From Brasenia schreberi (Eukaryota; Streptophyta; Magnoliopsida; Nymphaeales; Cabombaceae): a stretch of DNA of 64,000 bases. Of the stretch, positions 44,998 through 57,100 are shown piece by piece; positions within the stretch are counted from its first letter, which is position 1; each line of letters starts with the position of its first letter. Under the pieces are notes generated by a model, which ran no database searches, was not told the origin of the DNA, and saw only the letters and a list, made by a program, of their open reading frames with translations. The DNA is taken from contig JAYKKT010000064.1 of assembly GCA_036023115.1 (NCBI GenBank), positions 4,397,501-4,461,500 on the forward strand, in the 5' to 3' direction. The position numbers and the translations under genes were made by a program.

Positions 44998-47318
44998 ATG
45001 GCGGCCATGGATGGAAAGGGCGACAACGAGAAAGAAGGAAGGGTTCTGAATGGTGAAGTCGAGTATGTGGATGATGTCGATGGTGATGATGATGATGATG
45101 ATGTGGAAGAGGTCATTGAGGTGAATGATGATGATGATGATGATGCCGAGATGGTGTCGACGAGGCCATCCGCCGGCGAGATTCAGGAGATAGACGGCGA
45201 CGATGATGATGATGATGATTATAATGGGGAGGAGGAGGAAGCCGAGGAGGAAGATGGGGAAGAGGCTGTGATGGCGTCTAGACCGTCCGTTCGGGAGATT
45301 CAGGAGATAGACGGTGATGATGATGAAGATGATGACGATGATGATGAAGGGGATGGGGATGACGGAGGAGACGATGGTGTCGTTGCTTCTGGAAGTGGTG
45401 TTGTTGTAGAAGAAGAAGATGAGGAGGAGGAAGAGGAGGAGGACGACGACGACGACGACGAAGGGGAGCTTGATGAGCAAGGCGAGGAAGAAGAGGTATT
45501 ATTTCTTTTGTTCAATAATGCTAGGAGTGCTCTTATTCTACTTCCAGAAGATGCTTTTTGTTGGGTAGATTATTTTCAAGCCTGAAACGATAACTAAAAG
45601 TTCCTCTTCTAATTTCTAGACAGTGGTAGCTTTTGTTTACTTGAACCGATTGATGTGAGATTTTGCTTCCCTAGTTCCCTTATTGCAGATGCGTAATTTG
45701 TTTAACTATATATTTATTTTTAGATATTGAACAATCCCTTGTGATTTATGCCTTCGGTTAGTTAGATTCTGGTATTTGTTCTATTTGGTCTATACTGTGG
45801 TTTTGTATTTGATAGAAATCGTAGAATACAAGAATTTGTCTGGTATATCTGCTTTTTCCTGTACACTTGCATGGAAATCTTAGAATTGAAGTATTTTTGC
45901 TTTTACATCTTTCCCCATGAGGTGTCCCGGTGGATAGTTTCATTGAACAGGAAGTGGTACGTGCGAGTCATTCGACAAGTGGTGAATTGTGTAGGTTTCT
46001 TGGTATATTGTCTAAATATTTCAGGCCTTCTTTTTCTTTTTCCTCTTTAAGAGTAGCTGGGGCTAGGCAGATCTCTACCAGATATGCACATCCCAGGTCT
46101 CGGATTTGAGACCTCCAACATAAGCTCCTTTTGGGTCGACCCTCTAGCCTGGAGAGCCGTACACTCTTTTCTGATATCAAGGCCCGTGTTTTTTCTTGGC
46201 TTCCCCGCGGTTCTACAGTTATTCTTTCTATATGTCTATATGGTATCTAGTAGAAAAAGGGTCACTTGTGTGATTTTCTTGGTTGTCCTTTACCTTTTCG
46301 TCTATCATCTTCTTTGATTCTTGGTCTTTCCCATTTCTTCAATAGAAGAACCACCTGAACTGGGAAACCGATTCAAAAGTTTTCCTTTTTTATATTTATT
46401 ATAAGATTCCCATGGGTGAGAGGAAGTTCTATCTTTCCTGGCTAGGGAATGAACTTTGCGGTTGAAGGTCATGAGCAACCCAGGGTCAGGTTAGGGTTTT
46501 TGGTCGAAACCCATCTTGCCAATCATAAAAACGAAATCACGAGTTCTGAGTTGCTTCTTGCACTTTCAGATGATTGCGCTCAGATGAATGTTCATAATGA
46601 TTGCGCTCAGATTAGTGTGGGAGAAGGTTTGTTTTTGCTTTGTTTTCATTGTGCTGTTAAATGAATGATTCTTGATCTTATTGTAGTAGCTTGCATACTG
46701 TCTTCTCTTGGTCTTTGTATTTTCAGATTCTGAACGACCATGTTAAACGGGCTCTATATGATTGATTACTTGGAGTTACAGCTCTTTAGGATCATCTGAG
46801 ACTGGCCTTGTTGGAAACGCTAACCTTTATATCTTCTTATTGACTGGTCAGTTTCCAATTGGCAAAGTTGGAGCTCAAACAATTTGTGCATCTTGCCACA
46901 TTCCGGTGCCCTTTGGATGCTTTTCTTTGGAATCAATTTTCTCCGTAGTATTTACTTGTTTTAATCGCAACCTGTGATTTACATGGTATCACACCCATTT
47001 TGCTTTTAGTCATTCCATTCACGCAGTATTTCAACTACTGTTTGTCCATCTAGTGTGCACATAGCTGATTCTGAGATTGCTGGCTTAATGTAGGAATTGG
47101 GAACAGAGTACCTTGTTCGACCTATTGGGCGTGCTGAGGATGAAGAAGATACTTCTGATTTCAATCCAGGAGAAGAAAACGGAGAGGATGAAGACGAGGA
47201 TGATGACAGTGATGATGGTAGCGGTGGTGGAAAAGTCGAAGCTCCGGTGCCAAAGAAGAGGTCAAGATATGAACAGGAGGAGGAGGAGGAGGAGGAGGAG
47301 AGACCATCTAAACGATAG
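44998..47318 (+). CDS. Extremely acidic, probably nuclear protein (prothymosin-like)
   Basis: Two exons, 44998-45495 and 47094-47318, join in phase to 240 codons plus stop (donor GAG|GTATTA, acceptor TTAATGTAG|GAA). I chose the Met at 44998 (MAAMDGKG); an upstream in-frame Met at 44974 is possible. Exon 1 is mostly Asp/Glu runs. Exon 2 begins ELGTEYLVRPIGRAEDEED, the most conserved part in plant homologues that I recall, which are usually uncharacterised or named for low-complexity similarity. The end has PKKRSRYE and ERPSKR, a plausible nuclear localisation signal. A charged disordered protein with such a tail could act as a histone chaperone or chromatin partner, but nothing in the sequence proves this. 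Inside exon 1 a segment is duplicated: RPSAGEIQEIDGDDDD (about 45160-45215) and RPSVREIQEIDGDDDE (about 45280-45330). Confidence 0.75.
46050..46160 (-). repeat. SINE-like repeat in the intron of the acidic-protein gene
   Basis: Contains GGGGCTAGGCAGATCTCTAC and CAGGTCTCGGATTTGAGACC, the same arrangement as 15950-16070. Boundaries are not established. Confidence 0.4.
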
Positions 47319-48493
47319 TCTGACTTGATAGGCTGGTTAGTCTATTTACACAGCCCTGGACCAGAAAGCCTAACCCTGTTATCTGCTGAAACAGGTACAG
47401 GCCACAAACATGATCAGGATCTCAAAGATTCTGTGAGTGTGAGTTAGAATCTGAGGGTTCAGAGTCCCATGAGAACCAATGGTTTTGGGTTTCTTGGTGC
47501 AACAAGTTCTTCCTCGATAGCTCTGATAAAAACCGATATTTTCCTGTTTTCTTCGATGGCTTTTTTCTCCTGTTCGTTGTGTAATGCGTCTGGGTTCTGT
47601 TACTAAGCATTCTGGTACTTCAGTTAGAGTTATCTGTTTATACTTCATTTAGCTTTTTTGTTTACATTAAGCTTTGTAATTTATTTGGATAGTTTTCCTC
47701 TTTCAATATTTTGTATCTTAACTTTATCAAGTCTTTGCTGATATGCCTTGCCCGTTCTTCTGATGGTGGTGATTTCTTTGTTGCCCGGTTATTATCTTCC
47801 GATTAGAAAAATTGCTTGATTTTGTGTAGCTCTCAACTTTTCATGGTTGAAAACTGTTAGTTTGAATGTACTGGGAGCATGCACTGAGAACCCATCCAAC
47901 ATAATGGTTAATGCCCCACATTAGGTTGGTGGAAGCCCCCTTGTAAATGGCTCATATAGGGGCGGTGATCTGAATTTGATGTTTGACCAGTTGGCATAGA
48001 ACGTGATATATTAGGTATTGGCAGCGGTATTATCTTTTTCTTTATACAATGGGAGTTTGGCTGGATTCATGCTCGGGTGTCAAAACTGATGGCACCAAAC
48101 TTGTGAGTTAACTCCCTAGTGGGTGTGCGCGCACACACACATATATAAATAGATAGACAAAAGGTATATGCTCAATTCAAATATTTCTACTGTTCAATCA
48201 ATTAAAGTGTATTATTGAGCATGTATGAAAAGTATAAGTATATTTGTTTTTGGGGATTCAAATTTGAATTGTTGTGAAGATTGAATGGTAGAAATGTTTG
48301 AGGAAATCATATATTTGAGGATAATTAAACATGGATTAAGCCCCCGCCCCCCCCCCCCCCCCCCCCTTTCTATATTGTCTCATGGAACTAAAACAAAAGC
48401 ATATTTTTCAGAAGTTATTTATTAATTAAGTAGTGATCGGTCAAAATTTGAAAGTAACGTGCGAAACAACATAAGTTGTTTAAATTAGATCTG

Positions 48494-48537
<44 letters not shown>

Positions 48538-49319
48538 GGACATTAATAATCAGTGCATAGGGCATGGGTGAACTGGAATTGGAAACCAAGAACACTAATC
48601 TTGTCTCGAGTTCGATACCCGGTGATTCCCCCCCCATTGTACCAAAAGAGTTAAAGAAGAAAGAAAGATCACTAATTTTATTAGATGCCTCATCTGATGT
48701 GCTAGCTCATCTCTGCAAATATCGTTGTGTGTTTTGAGTCTTATTTTTCTTCCCTGGAAAATTATTTTCTCACATTTAAGTTGTTCTTGTGGGCACAGAT
48801 CCTGCTATACCTTGTTGTATACATGAGCTCGTGTATGCTGGGGATGGATGTGTGTGTGCTCGCGCATAACTTCAAATGTTCGCGACCACTTGCTTCGAGC
48901 ATGGGATCAACAATACGGTCGGCATTCAGTGTGGTTTAGTTCACTTTGTGAGGATCTTCACTGTTAAGGCTTCGGTCGTCTACGGCATCCTTTATGCTTT
49001 ATGCATATACACTTGATGTGATGATTCCATTGGACGTCTTTAGTTTAAGCACCGGATCTCACCATTCCTTGAATTGGCTTTGGTAAGGATGTATAGTTCT
49101 GTAGCTATTCAGTACAAACAACCACTTTCTCAGTTCAGAACCTCCTTTTTCTTCTTCTTCTTGCTCTTCAAAGTAAACCTATGAGGGGACATGGCCGTGT
49201 TGCCCGACTTTGATGTCCATTTGGAAGATCGGCACAAAAGGCAGGGTCGGCAGGCTTGTTCCTCCAAGTACATTGTCTTGCACAAGAGATGCACCATGCT
49301 GCAGAAGGAGCAGCAGTTC

Positions 49320-49425
49320 AACTGGCTAGGTGGTTGACTCACAAGTCGAAATCCATGAGTTCGATACTCAGGCCGTGTATCTGGCTTCGGTTTCTCCATT
49401 TTACCAAAAAATAAAGGAGGAGCAC
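49320..49425 (+). repeat. SINE-like tRNA-derived repeat
   Basis: CTGGCTAGGTGGTTGACTCA, a B-box-like AGTTCGATACTC, and CTGGCTTCGGTTTCTCC, then an A-rich end. Related to 22278-22370. Confidence 0.5.
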
Positions 49426-50094
49426 CACCCTTAAGGTACTAATGTTTTATTCCTCCCATGAAGCAAAATAGTGTATGAAAACGGAAAATGACTCGAAGAT
49501 AATCCTCAGAATTGATTGTGAGTTGGAAAATACTGAAACAGATGAACAAATTTTCCACTTCTAAAGTTAGGAAGGTCCGTACCAGATAGGCACGCGGCAT
49601 GCCCCCACAAATCGAACTTATGACCTTTCTCATTGTAGTCCCACCCCTAGCCAGGAGAGACATGCCTCCTTGTACACGGTTATGAAGATTGTGAAATAGT
49701 GAATGGGAATGAAAGAGTCGCGCTTCACTACCATCCCCAGCCACCTCAAGTCAAGTAATTGGAGACCCTGTAGAGTAATTGATGACTTGAACACCATTCA
49801 CCCTGAAGGAAAAAGGGGTTTTTGAACATAGGGGAAGGGAATAATTAGAGGGCACCATTCTCACAAAAAATAAAATAGAGGGCACCATGTGGATCGAAGT
49901 GTTTTAGAAGCTGTATTGGCCTTCCTTATTGTATGGTCGAGTTTGCCGTGTGAGCTAACTGCTATAGGCTTGACTTTAGAAGAAGGCTTGAAAGGGGTGT
50001 TTGAATGTGAGAATTGGACTACAGAATTGAAACTCTTGTCCTTATGGTTTAGAATTGAGTAAAAAGTAGAGTTATACGATCATGTAACAAAAAA

Positions 50095-50705
50095 ACTTGA
50101 TAATATAATTTGAAAAGTTTTAAATACTTAGAGTCAATTTTTTAGAGTGATGGAAGAATTGATAGAGATGTTATGCATAGAATTAATGTAGGTTGGTTAA
50201 AATAGAGAGAAATATTAGGTATTCTTTGTTATAAGAAGATACCATTAAAGTTAAAAGGTAAATATATATAGAGCAACAATTAGACCTACCATGTTTTATG
50301 GTTGAGTGTTGGGCAGATAATCATCAACATGTACAAAAGATGTTTGTGGTAAAAATGAAGATGTTGAGATAGATGAGCGGTCATAAAAGGAAAGACTATA
50401 TACATAATGAGATTATTAGAAACAAATTGGGAGTGACAGCAATATAGGATAAAATGAGAGAATGTGGTTTAAGATGGTTTGGACATGTAGAAAGAAGATT
50501 AAAAGGAATGCCGATAAGAAAGTATGAAAAACTAGACTTCGAAAGTATTAAAAGAAGTAGAGAGCGACCCCAAAAGTATTGAAAAGAAACAATAAAAAAT
50601 GATTTAACTTATGTTGAGTTAATTGTTACCGTAGCACATGATAGGCTATGTGGAAACAAAGAGTTCATGTAGTCGACCTCATTTAGTACGAGAAAAGACA
50701 GCCTC
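50095..50705 (+). mobile_element. RTE-type LINE 3' fragment, longest copy in the window
   Basis: Matches the family from further upstream in the coding region (GAGTCAATTTTTTAGAGTGA, GGTTGGTTAAAATAGAGAG) through the CATGTTTTATGG block to GTGGAAACAAAGAGTTCATG and a diverged end. Many stops; not functional. Confidence 0.7.
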
Positions 50706-51124
50706 ATAATAAAAAACACCTCGTTACGAGTTTCAATTTGTTGTGTCATCGGTCGTGATGATCAATGTTAAGAAAGAAATGAAACGAATGTAGAACAAAG
50801 AGCAAAAGCTTACCTTACTGGGGGTTGACTAACAATGTCATGAGTTCCATACCTAAGGCCTGCATCTCGCTTCGTCTACCCCATTGTGCTCAAAATGAAG
50901 AAATGAATTAACGTACTTTCTGGAAAATGAAGATTGAAGCGTGAGTCCATGTGAAGTTTGGATGAGTCGGATCCGGTAGCACCATACTGGAGCCAAACTT
51001 TGGATCAACTGTTTCGAACAAGATCCGACCCGTCAGGGCGCCAGCTTCATAAACGGCGCGGTAGGAGCGAGAGGACACATCTTTCCTACGGGATTTTACG
51101 GGTCCGTGCTTCAGATTTCAAGGG

Positions 51125-54100
51125 ATGCTGCAGTGCATCTTCCTCCTCTCCGATTCTGGGTTCGTTTATCGTCCTGCTTTCCCCTTCGATCTTTCTTCGG
51201 TTGCTTTTAAGTTCTCTGATGATTATTTCATGGTGCGGTGGTTGATCTCCACGGCTGTTTACTTCCGATCGCTATGTCGTTGGTGAAACTGATCATCACG
51301 ATTTCCGCTTCGATTCTGTGCAAGGTCAATCAATGCATTGAGAATTTGTCCGTTTTATCTGATCGAAACATTTAATCGCATCGAAATTGTGTGTGTAATT
51401 TCTAAGGGGAAGAATGAAAGTGGTCCCATATTGGTTTCTTCGTTTATCCTGCGGATCTAAAAAATGCTTGCCGATGAAATTTCGGGTTTTTAACTCCCGC
51501 TGATCTGTTGTGCGCGCCATTTTCACCAACTCATTCAAATACGGCGAAATGGTTGCATCTATTGCTTGATGACCAAAGAGTTTCTGCTTAGAAAATCTAA
51601 CCGCGCGATGGGATTTAAATCATACTCGCCGATCCCATTAATCAATAAATTTAGCACGACATATAACAATGAAAAGGAACATGCGGGTGAAAATTAATCA
51701 ATCTAATTCTCTGACGAGAAAAGAACCCTACCACCGCCTTCCACTTAAGGTTAGAGGTTGCGGTTGCCAAAGGCAGGTTGGTGCTCTTGAAAACCAGTTC
51801 AAGTCTCAGTTCCCAGGTACACAGTTTGGTGCTTTCACTGTACTCGCTGTAATCAAATAAATCATGCTAGATCTTTACCCAGGACAAACAATTTAGTGTT
51901 CCGAATGTCGTCAATGACAAGTCCCATATACTGCTTGAGAGGAGGACCAAACTAAGAAACTATCTATTTATAATCCAGTGCGCAATCAAACAGGATCTGG
52001 GGAGAGAGGAGGATATTATCAAGAATTGCTTCCCTATTGGATGCGAAACTCCAACTCCTCAGATGATGGTATTGTGTCCGTGTTACAGTAACATTTATTT
52101 GCTTTAGTATGCCATTATTGTGTCTGTGTTGGAGATCATGATATTGGGAATTTTCAGGTGTTTTAGATTGGTGTGAGTTTGAGGAAAGAGAGTTCGAGTC
52201 ATCTTCCAAGTCAAATTCTCATGTTTGGGTTTCACTTTAACAACAGTGACAGTTTGATTTGATTTTCAATCATTCAAATCCTCTGTGAGGTTTGATTTAA
52301 CAGTGACTGTCTACCATGCACTTTGTAGGGAGGTGATGCTTGAGAAGCAATGCACGGGGCACCAAGTGGACAGGTCCATATGTGTATGGTTCTGGGAGCA
52401 TGTTTTGTCTCATGGCGGTTCCTCAAAGGTAAGTGGAGTTGAATATGCATGTCCAAACTCATGTTTAGTATTTTATTTAGTTTATTTGCACTGGTTGTCC
52501 TTATATTTTCTAAATGTTTTTTTTAATACATAGTATTTTTTACAGCAATATTCTATACTTGGGGATATGCTTTAGGTTTTCAGTAGCACCTGTTTTCTTT
52601 TTAATTGTAAAGTGCCTATCAGAATTTCTAAATTTGCTACTTCTTTACTTGAATTAGGTGCTTCCAGTGATTGCCTCACCAACACATTATCTTTTTCAAT
52701 TAGTTCGAGAGGGAATCACATTTTTAGGATGTTCGCAGGTTGAAATGCAGCCCTTGATGGCACTAGAGGTGAGTTCCTCATATTCATTCATTGCTATCCA
52801 TGGGACGTTGAAGTATTTGTATTAGTGCTTGAAGCCAAGTCTCTGCATAAGTGGACTCATTTTTCATTTACTTAAGCCTTAAGGGGGTGTTCGATTTGCA
52901 GGCCAAGTCTATGGAACTGGAACTCCAGTTCCAGTTCCAGTTCCAGTGGCCCGTCCCCAGTTAAAAAGCAGGGTCATGTGACCTTACTTTTCACTGCACG
53001 CCGAGGACCATGTTTGATTGCCAGCATAACTGGAACTCTAGTTCTAGTTCCATAGTCGCAGGCCTCCGAATCAAACACCCTCTAAGTCTAAGGTGCTTAT
53101 GCAAACTGTTTTCTGTGAATTAGATTGGTTTGTACTGAAAATTGGCTGCAAAGATTTTTGTTGTTGTTTGCTCTCCTTGTGTCTACTAAGATTCATTAAG
53201 TTAAATTAAACAGTCTACTACATGAAGTAGAAGAAGATTTTGGATAAAACAAATACCTTATACGTTTAACTTTCTATTGTGATATTCTACTCACTATCCT
53301 TTTAGGAAGTTATTTGTAGATCCAAGATCATTTCACTTTAGAAACACATTTAGTTTTTGTTACATTTTATTTACTCTTGCAGTTGATACCGAGTATTCTT
53401 TAATCTCTGGTTAATTCAATCTGAAATTGTAGTTGGGAGTATCTTTTTCCTCCTAAGAAATAGCAATTTAGAATCACTTCATCAAGTGGCTTATTTATGT
53501 AATTTGTTTCCAGTGTTCTGCTTTTGATATGTTTGCCTTTGCAATAACACAAGTACGGTGCTGATTTTTTTCTGACATGGATTGAATTTGTCAGTTTCTT
53601 GGCAGGGTTGCAGATGTTCTTTCAGATTATCTTGGGGGCTTAAATGAGGACTTGATCAAGGATAATTTTGTTGTCGTGTATGAGGTGATTTATTAAACCT
53701 TTCCCGTTGACACTGGCTTCTGTTATACAGAAAATGAGTTTTTCATAGGTATAATTACAAATAAGTCAGGTGCCTGAATTATGCACAAATAACTATTACT
53801 GGGTAGTGGGTAGCTGATCAGAGTTATTTTGGGTCAAGAAATCGCAACCCGTATCAATTGAAGTGTAATCATATCCTAAACCATGCTAGACTGGGTTTGC
53901 TAATTACTTTCCTGAAGACAGATTTGGTATAAGTTGGACCTTCCTCATATCCAAACACCAATAGTGCTCTTTGCTCTGGCTTGCTTTAAATTTTATGAGA
54001 CGGAAATTCTGATAATTATGCTCATATATGTCCATTGAGAAGAGTAAATTTCAATTCCATGTGCCTGAGTACGTTAAAGATTCTTCTTATCCAAAAACAT

Positions 54101-57100
54101 GATTGTGAAATCAGATCTGACTGGTTAAAAGATTGAGGGTGTCATTTACTTATTCCTGTCTCATTATATGGAATTATTGTTATTTACTGGACAGCTTGCA
54201 TTAGTCAGCAAGGAAAACAAAGAGAAGAAAAAATCTTCGCTTAATCATTTTGCTGAGATATAAGAAAAAAAGTATGACTTTTCTCTCACATCTTGCATCC
54301 GTCTTTTGTAAAGTATGCAAACAAGGTACTGCATTCCTAGCATCTAAACTACAAAATGAACCAGGAAACCAAAAGATTAAGGTACTTCTGCCTCAGTCTT
54401 ATGTTCAATCTGGTGGAATAAAGTAGTGCTTTCACCTTTCATCATTTTCTCAAGCACTTGCATTGCTGTTGAAATTCGCTTGATGACTTTATCTAACTTG
54501 ATGACAAGGTCAACTATAGTTCAAATGTAGAATTTGAACTTGAACTGCACTTTCTGCCTGCAAACCAAGGCAATCAAGTGAGCTTGTTTGTGTTAAAGAA
54601 ATGTTAAAGAAATGTTAAGCGTGCAGCCTCTCAATGAATTTCATATGTATTTCACGTTATGTAAGGTTTATGTCTCTTTAGTAGTAATTAGTACTAATTA
54701 GGGGTAGTTTAGGAATTCAAGTTAGATAGGGTATAAGTAGTAGTGATTAGGGTTTAGTATTATAATTAAGAAGAGTCTGGGCGACAGCAACTAGAGGTTG
54801 ACTTTTGCACTCCATATTTTGTAAGTTTGCTTATCTTAATGAATATGATTATTTTTCTATTATGGTATCAGAGCCTATTAGGCGAGAAATTCCATTTTTT
54901 CCTTGTTGAAAGTACGAAGATTGCATTAGATCACTAAGAGAAAATCAGTTGGAAGGAAATATCTAGGTATCGGCTTCCATTTTATTGTTATATCAGTTTG
55001 TGGTGGACGTGAATATCATTGTCCAAAAATTATTGATCAAGATCAGTTTGGTTGTTTGTGATATTGAGAAGCCGATTTGGGTTTAATATTGGGAACGTGA
55101 ATATCATCATCAAGATCGTATGAACAAATTGTTATTACATATCCACTTCTTTGGTATAGTTTGACATTGTAATTTTATTCAGGAATTTCAAAAACTCCTT
55201 ATTTGGTACATCTTAATATCGGTGAACTTGTGGATTGGTACATCTTAATATCGTGAACTCGTGGACTGCCTATTATTATCATTATCGTGGACTTCATTAT
55301 TTAGAAGTACCTATTGCGATTCTTGGAAGAGTACTCATCGTGGACATATGCTTGGAGGCGACTGTCTCATACCTAATCATTTTCAATCTTGATACTTATT
55401 GGAGGTTCGAATCAATTAAAGTGGTGCATTAGATAAACTTTAGTTTTTCTGTTACTGCTTGTGAATATCTATGGCAGGTAAAGGCAAGGCAATTGAAACT
55501 TCAATCACGATGACCGAACAAGCCATGAATGAAAAAGGAGAAAATTTTCATATTATAACAACAAAATTAGATGGAAGGAATTATCTTGAATGGTCTCGTT
55601 CTGTGGAACTGGCTATTATAGCAAGGGGGAGATGGACTCGTCTTATTGGTCAGACACCTATTCCAAACATAAATGATCTTTTTTATCCAGTTTGGCGACG
55701 AGAAGATGCACTGATTTCGTCTTGGTTACTACAGTCCATGATTCCATCAATAGCGAAGACCTTCATGTTTCTTGAATCAGCCTCTGAAATTTGGTGTGCT
55801 GTATCTGAAGCTTATTCTTGGAAGAAGAATGTGGCAAAAGAATATGAAATCTTAGAAAAGATTAGAAATTGTAAGCAGGGTTCATGTTCTATCAGTGACT
55901 ATTATGCAGACCTTCAGGGACTTTGGGATGAACTTCAGTACTATACAAATATCAAGTGCCCCTTATGTCAAACTGAAAGAAATATAGAGAGAGAAAAGAA
56001 AAAGGTATTTGACTTACTGTGGGGTGTAAATTCAGAATATGAATCCATAAAACTCAATGTCTTGGGAAGAGATAAATTACCTCCATTGAGAACAATATAT
56101 TCATTATTAATCAGAGAAGAGGATCGAAGACATCTTGAGAAGAATAATACTCTTGTTACTGATCAGCATGCACTCCAAACCAGAGGAGAAAGTTCACATT
56201 ATTGTGGAAGAGGAGGATATCAAGGTCGTGGACGAGAACATGGAATATTTCAACCTGAAGAAAAGGAAAAACTCATCTTTTCCCATTGTGGAAAATCAAG
56301 ACACACCAAAGAATATTGTTGGGAATTACATGGCAAACCAGAATATTGCTCATTCAACTGAGAATACTACTACATCTAATGCAGATGGAATGCTAGACCT
56401 TATTAAGAGAATAGAAGGACTAGAGACAAGATTATCTGGACAGTCTCAACCATCCACCTCTCAAGCTTTAGTAGCCCTGGCCACTCACATTGTGAAGGGT
56501 AACACCTCTTATTCTAATTCAAAGATTTGGATTATTGATTCAGGTGCCATAGATCATATGGTTGGAGAATCATCTTATTTTTCAGAATATAGACCTCTCC
56601 CAAAACAGGAACCTATTAAGTTAGCAGATGACTCTTACTCATATATGGTTGGACAGGGAAGTGTACCCACTTGCTTTGCTAATTTAACATCGGTCTATAA
56701 TGTTCCCAGCTTTCCAATAAATCTACTTTCTGTCAGCTCGTTGACATGAAACATGAAATGCAGCATAACTTTTACTCCTATTGATTGTGTGTTTCAGGAT
56801 CTGAAGACGGAAAAAGTCTTTGGTCATGGTAGACTACAGAGGGGCTTATACATTTTAGAAGATCATCCTCAACATGAAACTTCGTATAAAGCTTCGTTAG
56901 CAACAATTCAAGACTCAGATATTCGACTTTGGCATTGTCGTCTTGGTCATTTACCTGTGTCAAAACTTTCTTATGTTCTACCTCATCTTAGAGTCAATAA
57001 ACTTCAGTTTGAATGTGAAGTATGTCACCTTGGGAAACATCAAAGAGCCACTTATCCATTGAGTGACTCTAGACGATCTCAGCCTTTTGAACTTCTTCAT

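Larger units (their letters stand above)
47319..51124. other. Intergenic region between the acidic-protein gene and AP3M
   Basis: Begins with the 3' UTR of the acidic-protein gene. It holds a C-run of about 25 (48341-48366), about 19 CT units (48497-48533), SINE-like blocks at 49320-49425, 49570-49670 and 50812-50900, and a RTE-LINE fragment at 50095-50700. No other gene was recognised. The last 150 bases before 51125 are GC-richer and probably form the AP3M promoter/5' UTR. Confidence 0.6.

Noticed and set aside
44905..45515. Minus-strand open frames rich in Ile or Ser opposite the acidic-protein gene
   Set aside because: They are the complement of GAT/GAG codon arrays; the plus strand has a start, splice sites and a conserved second exon.
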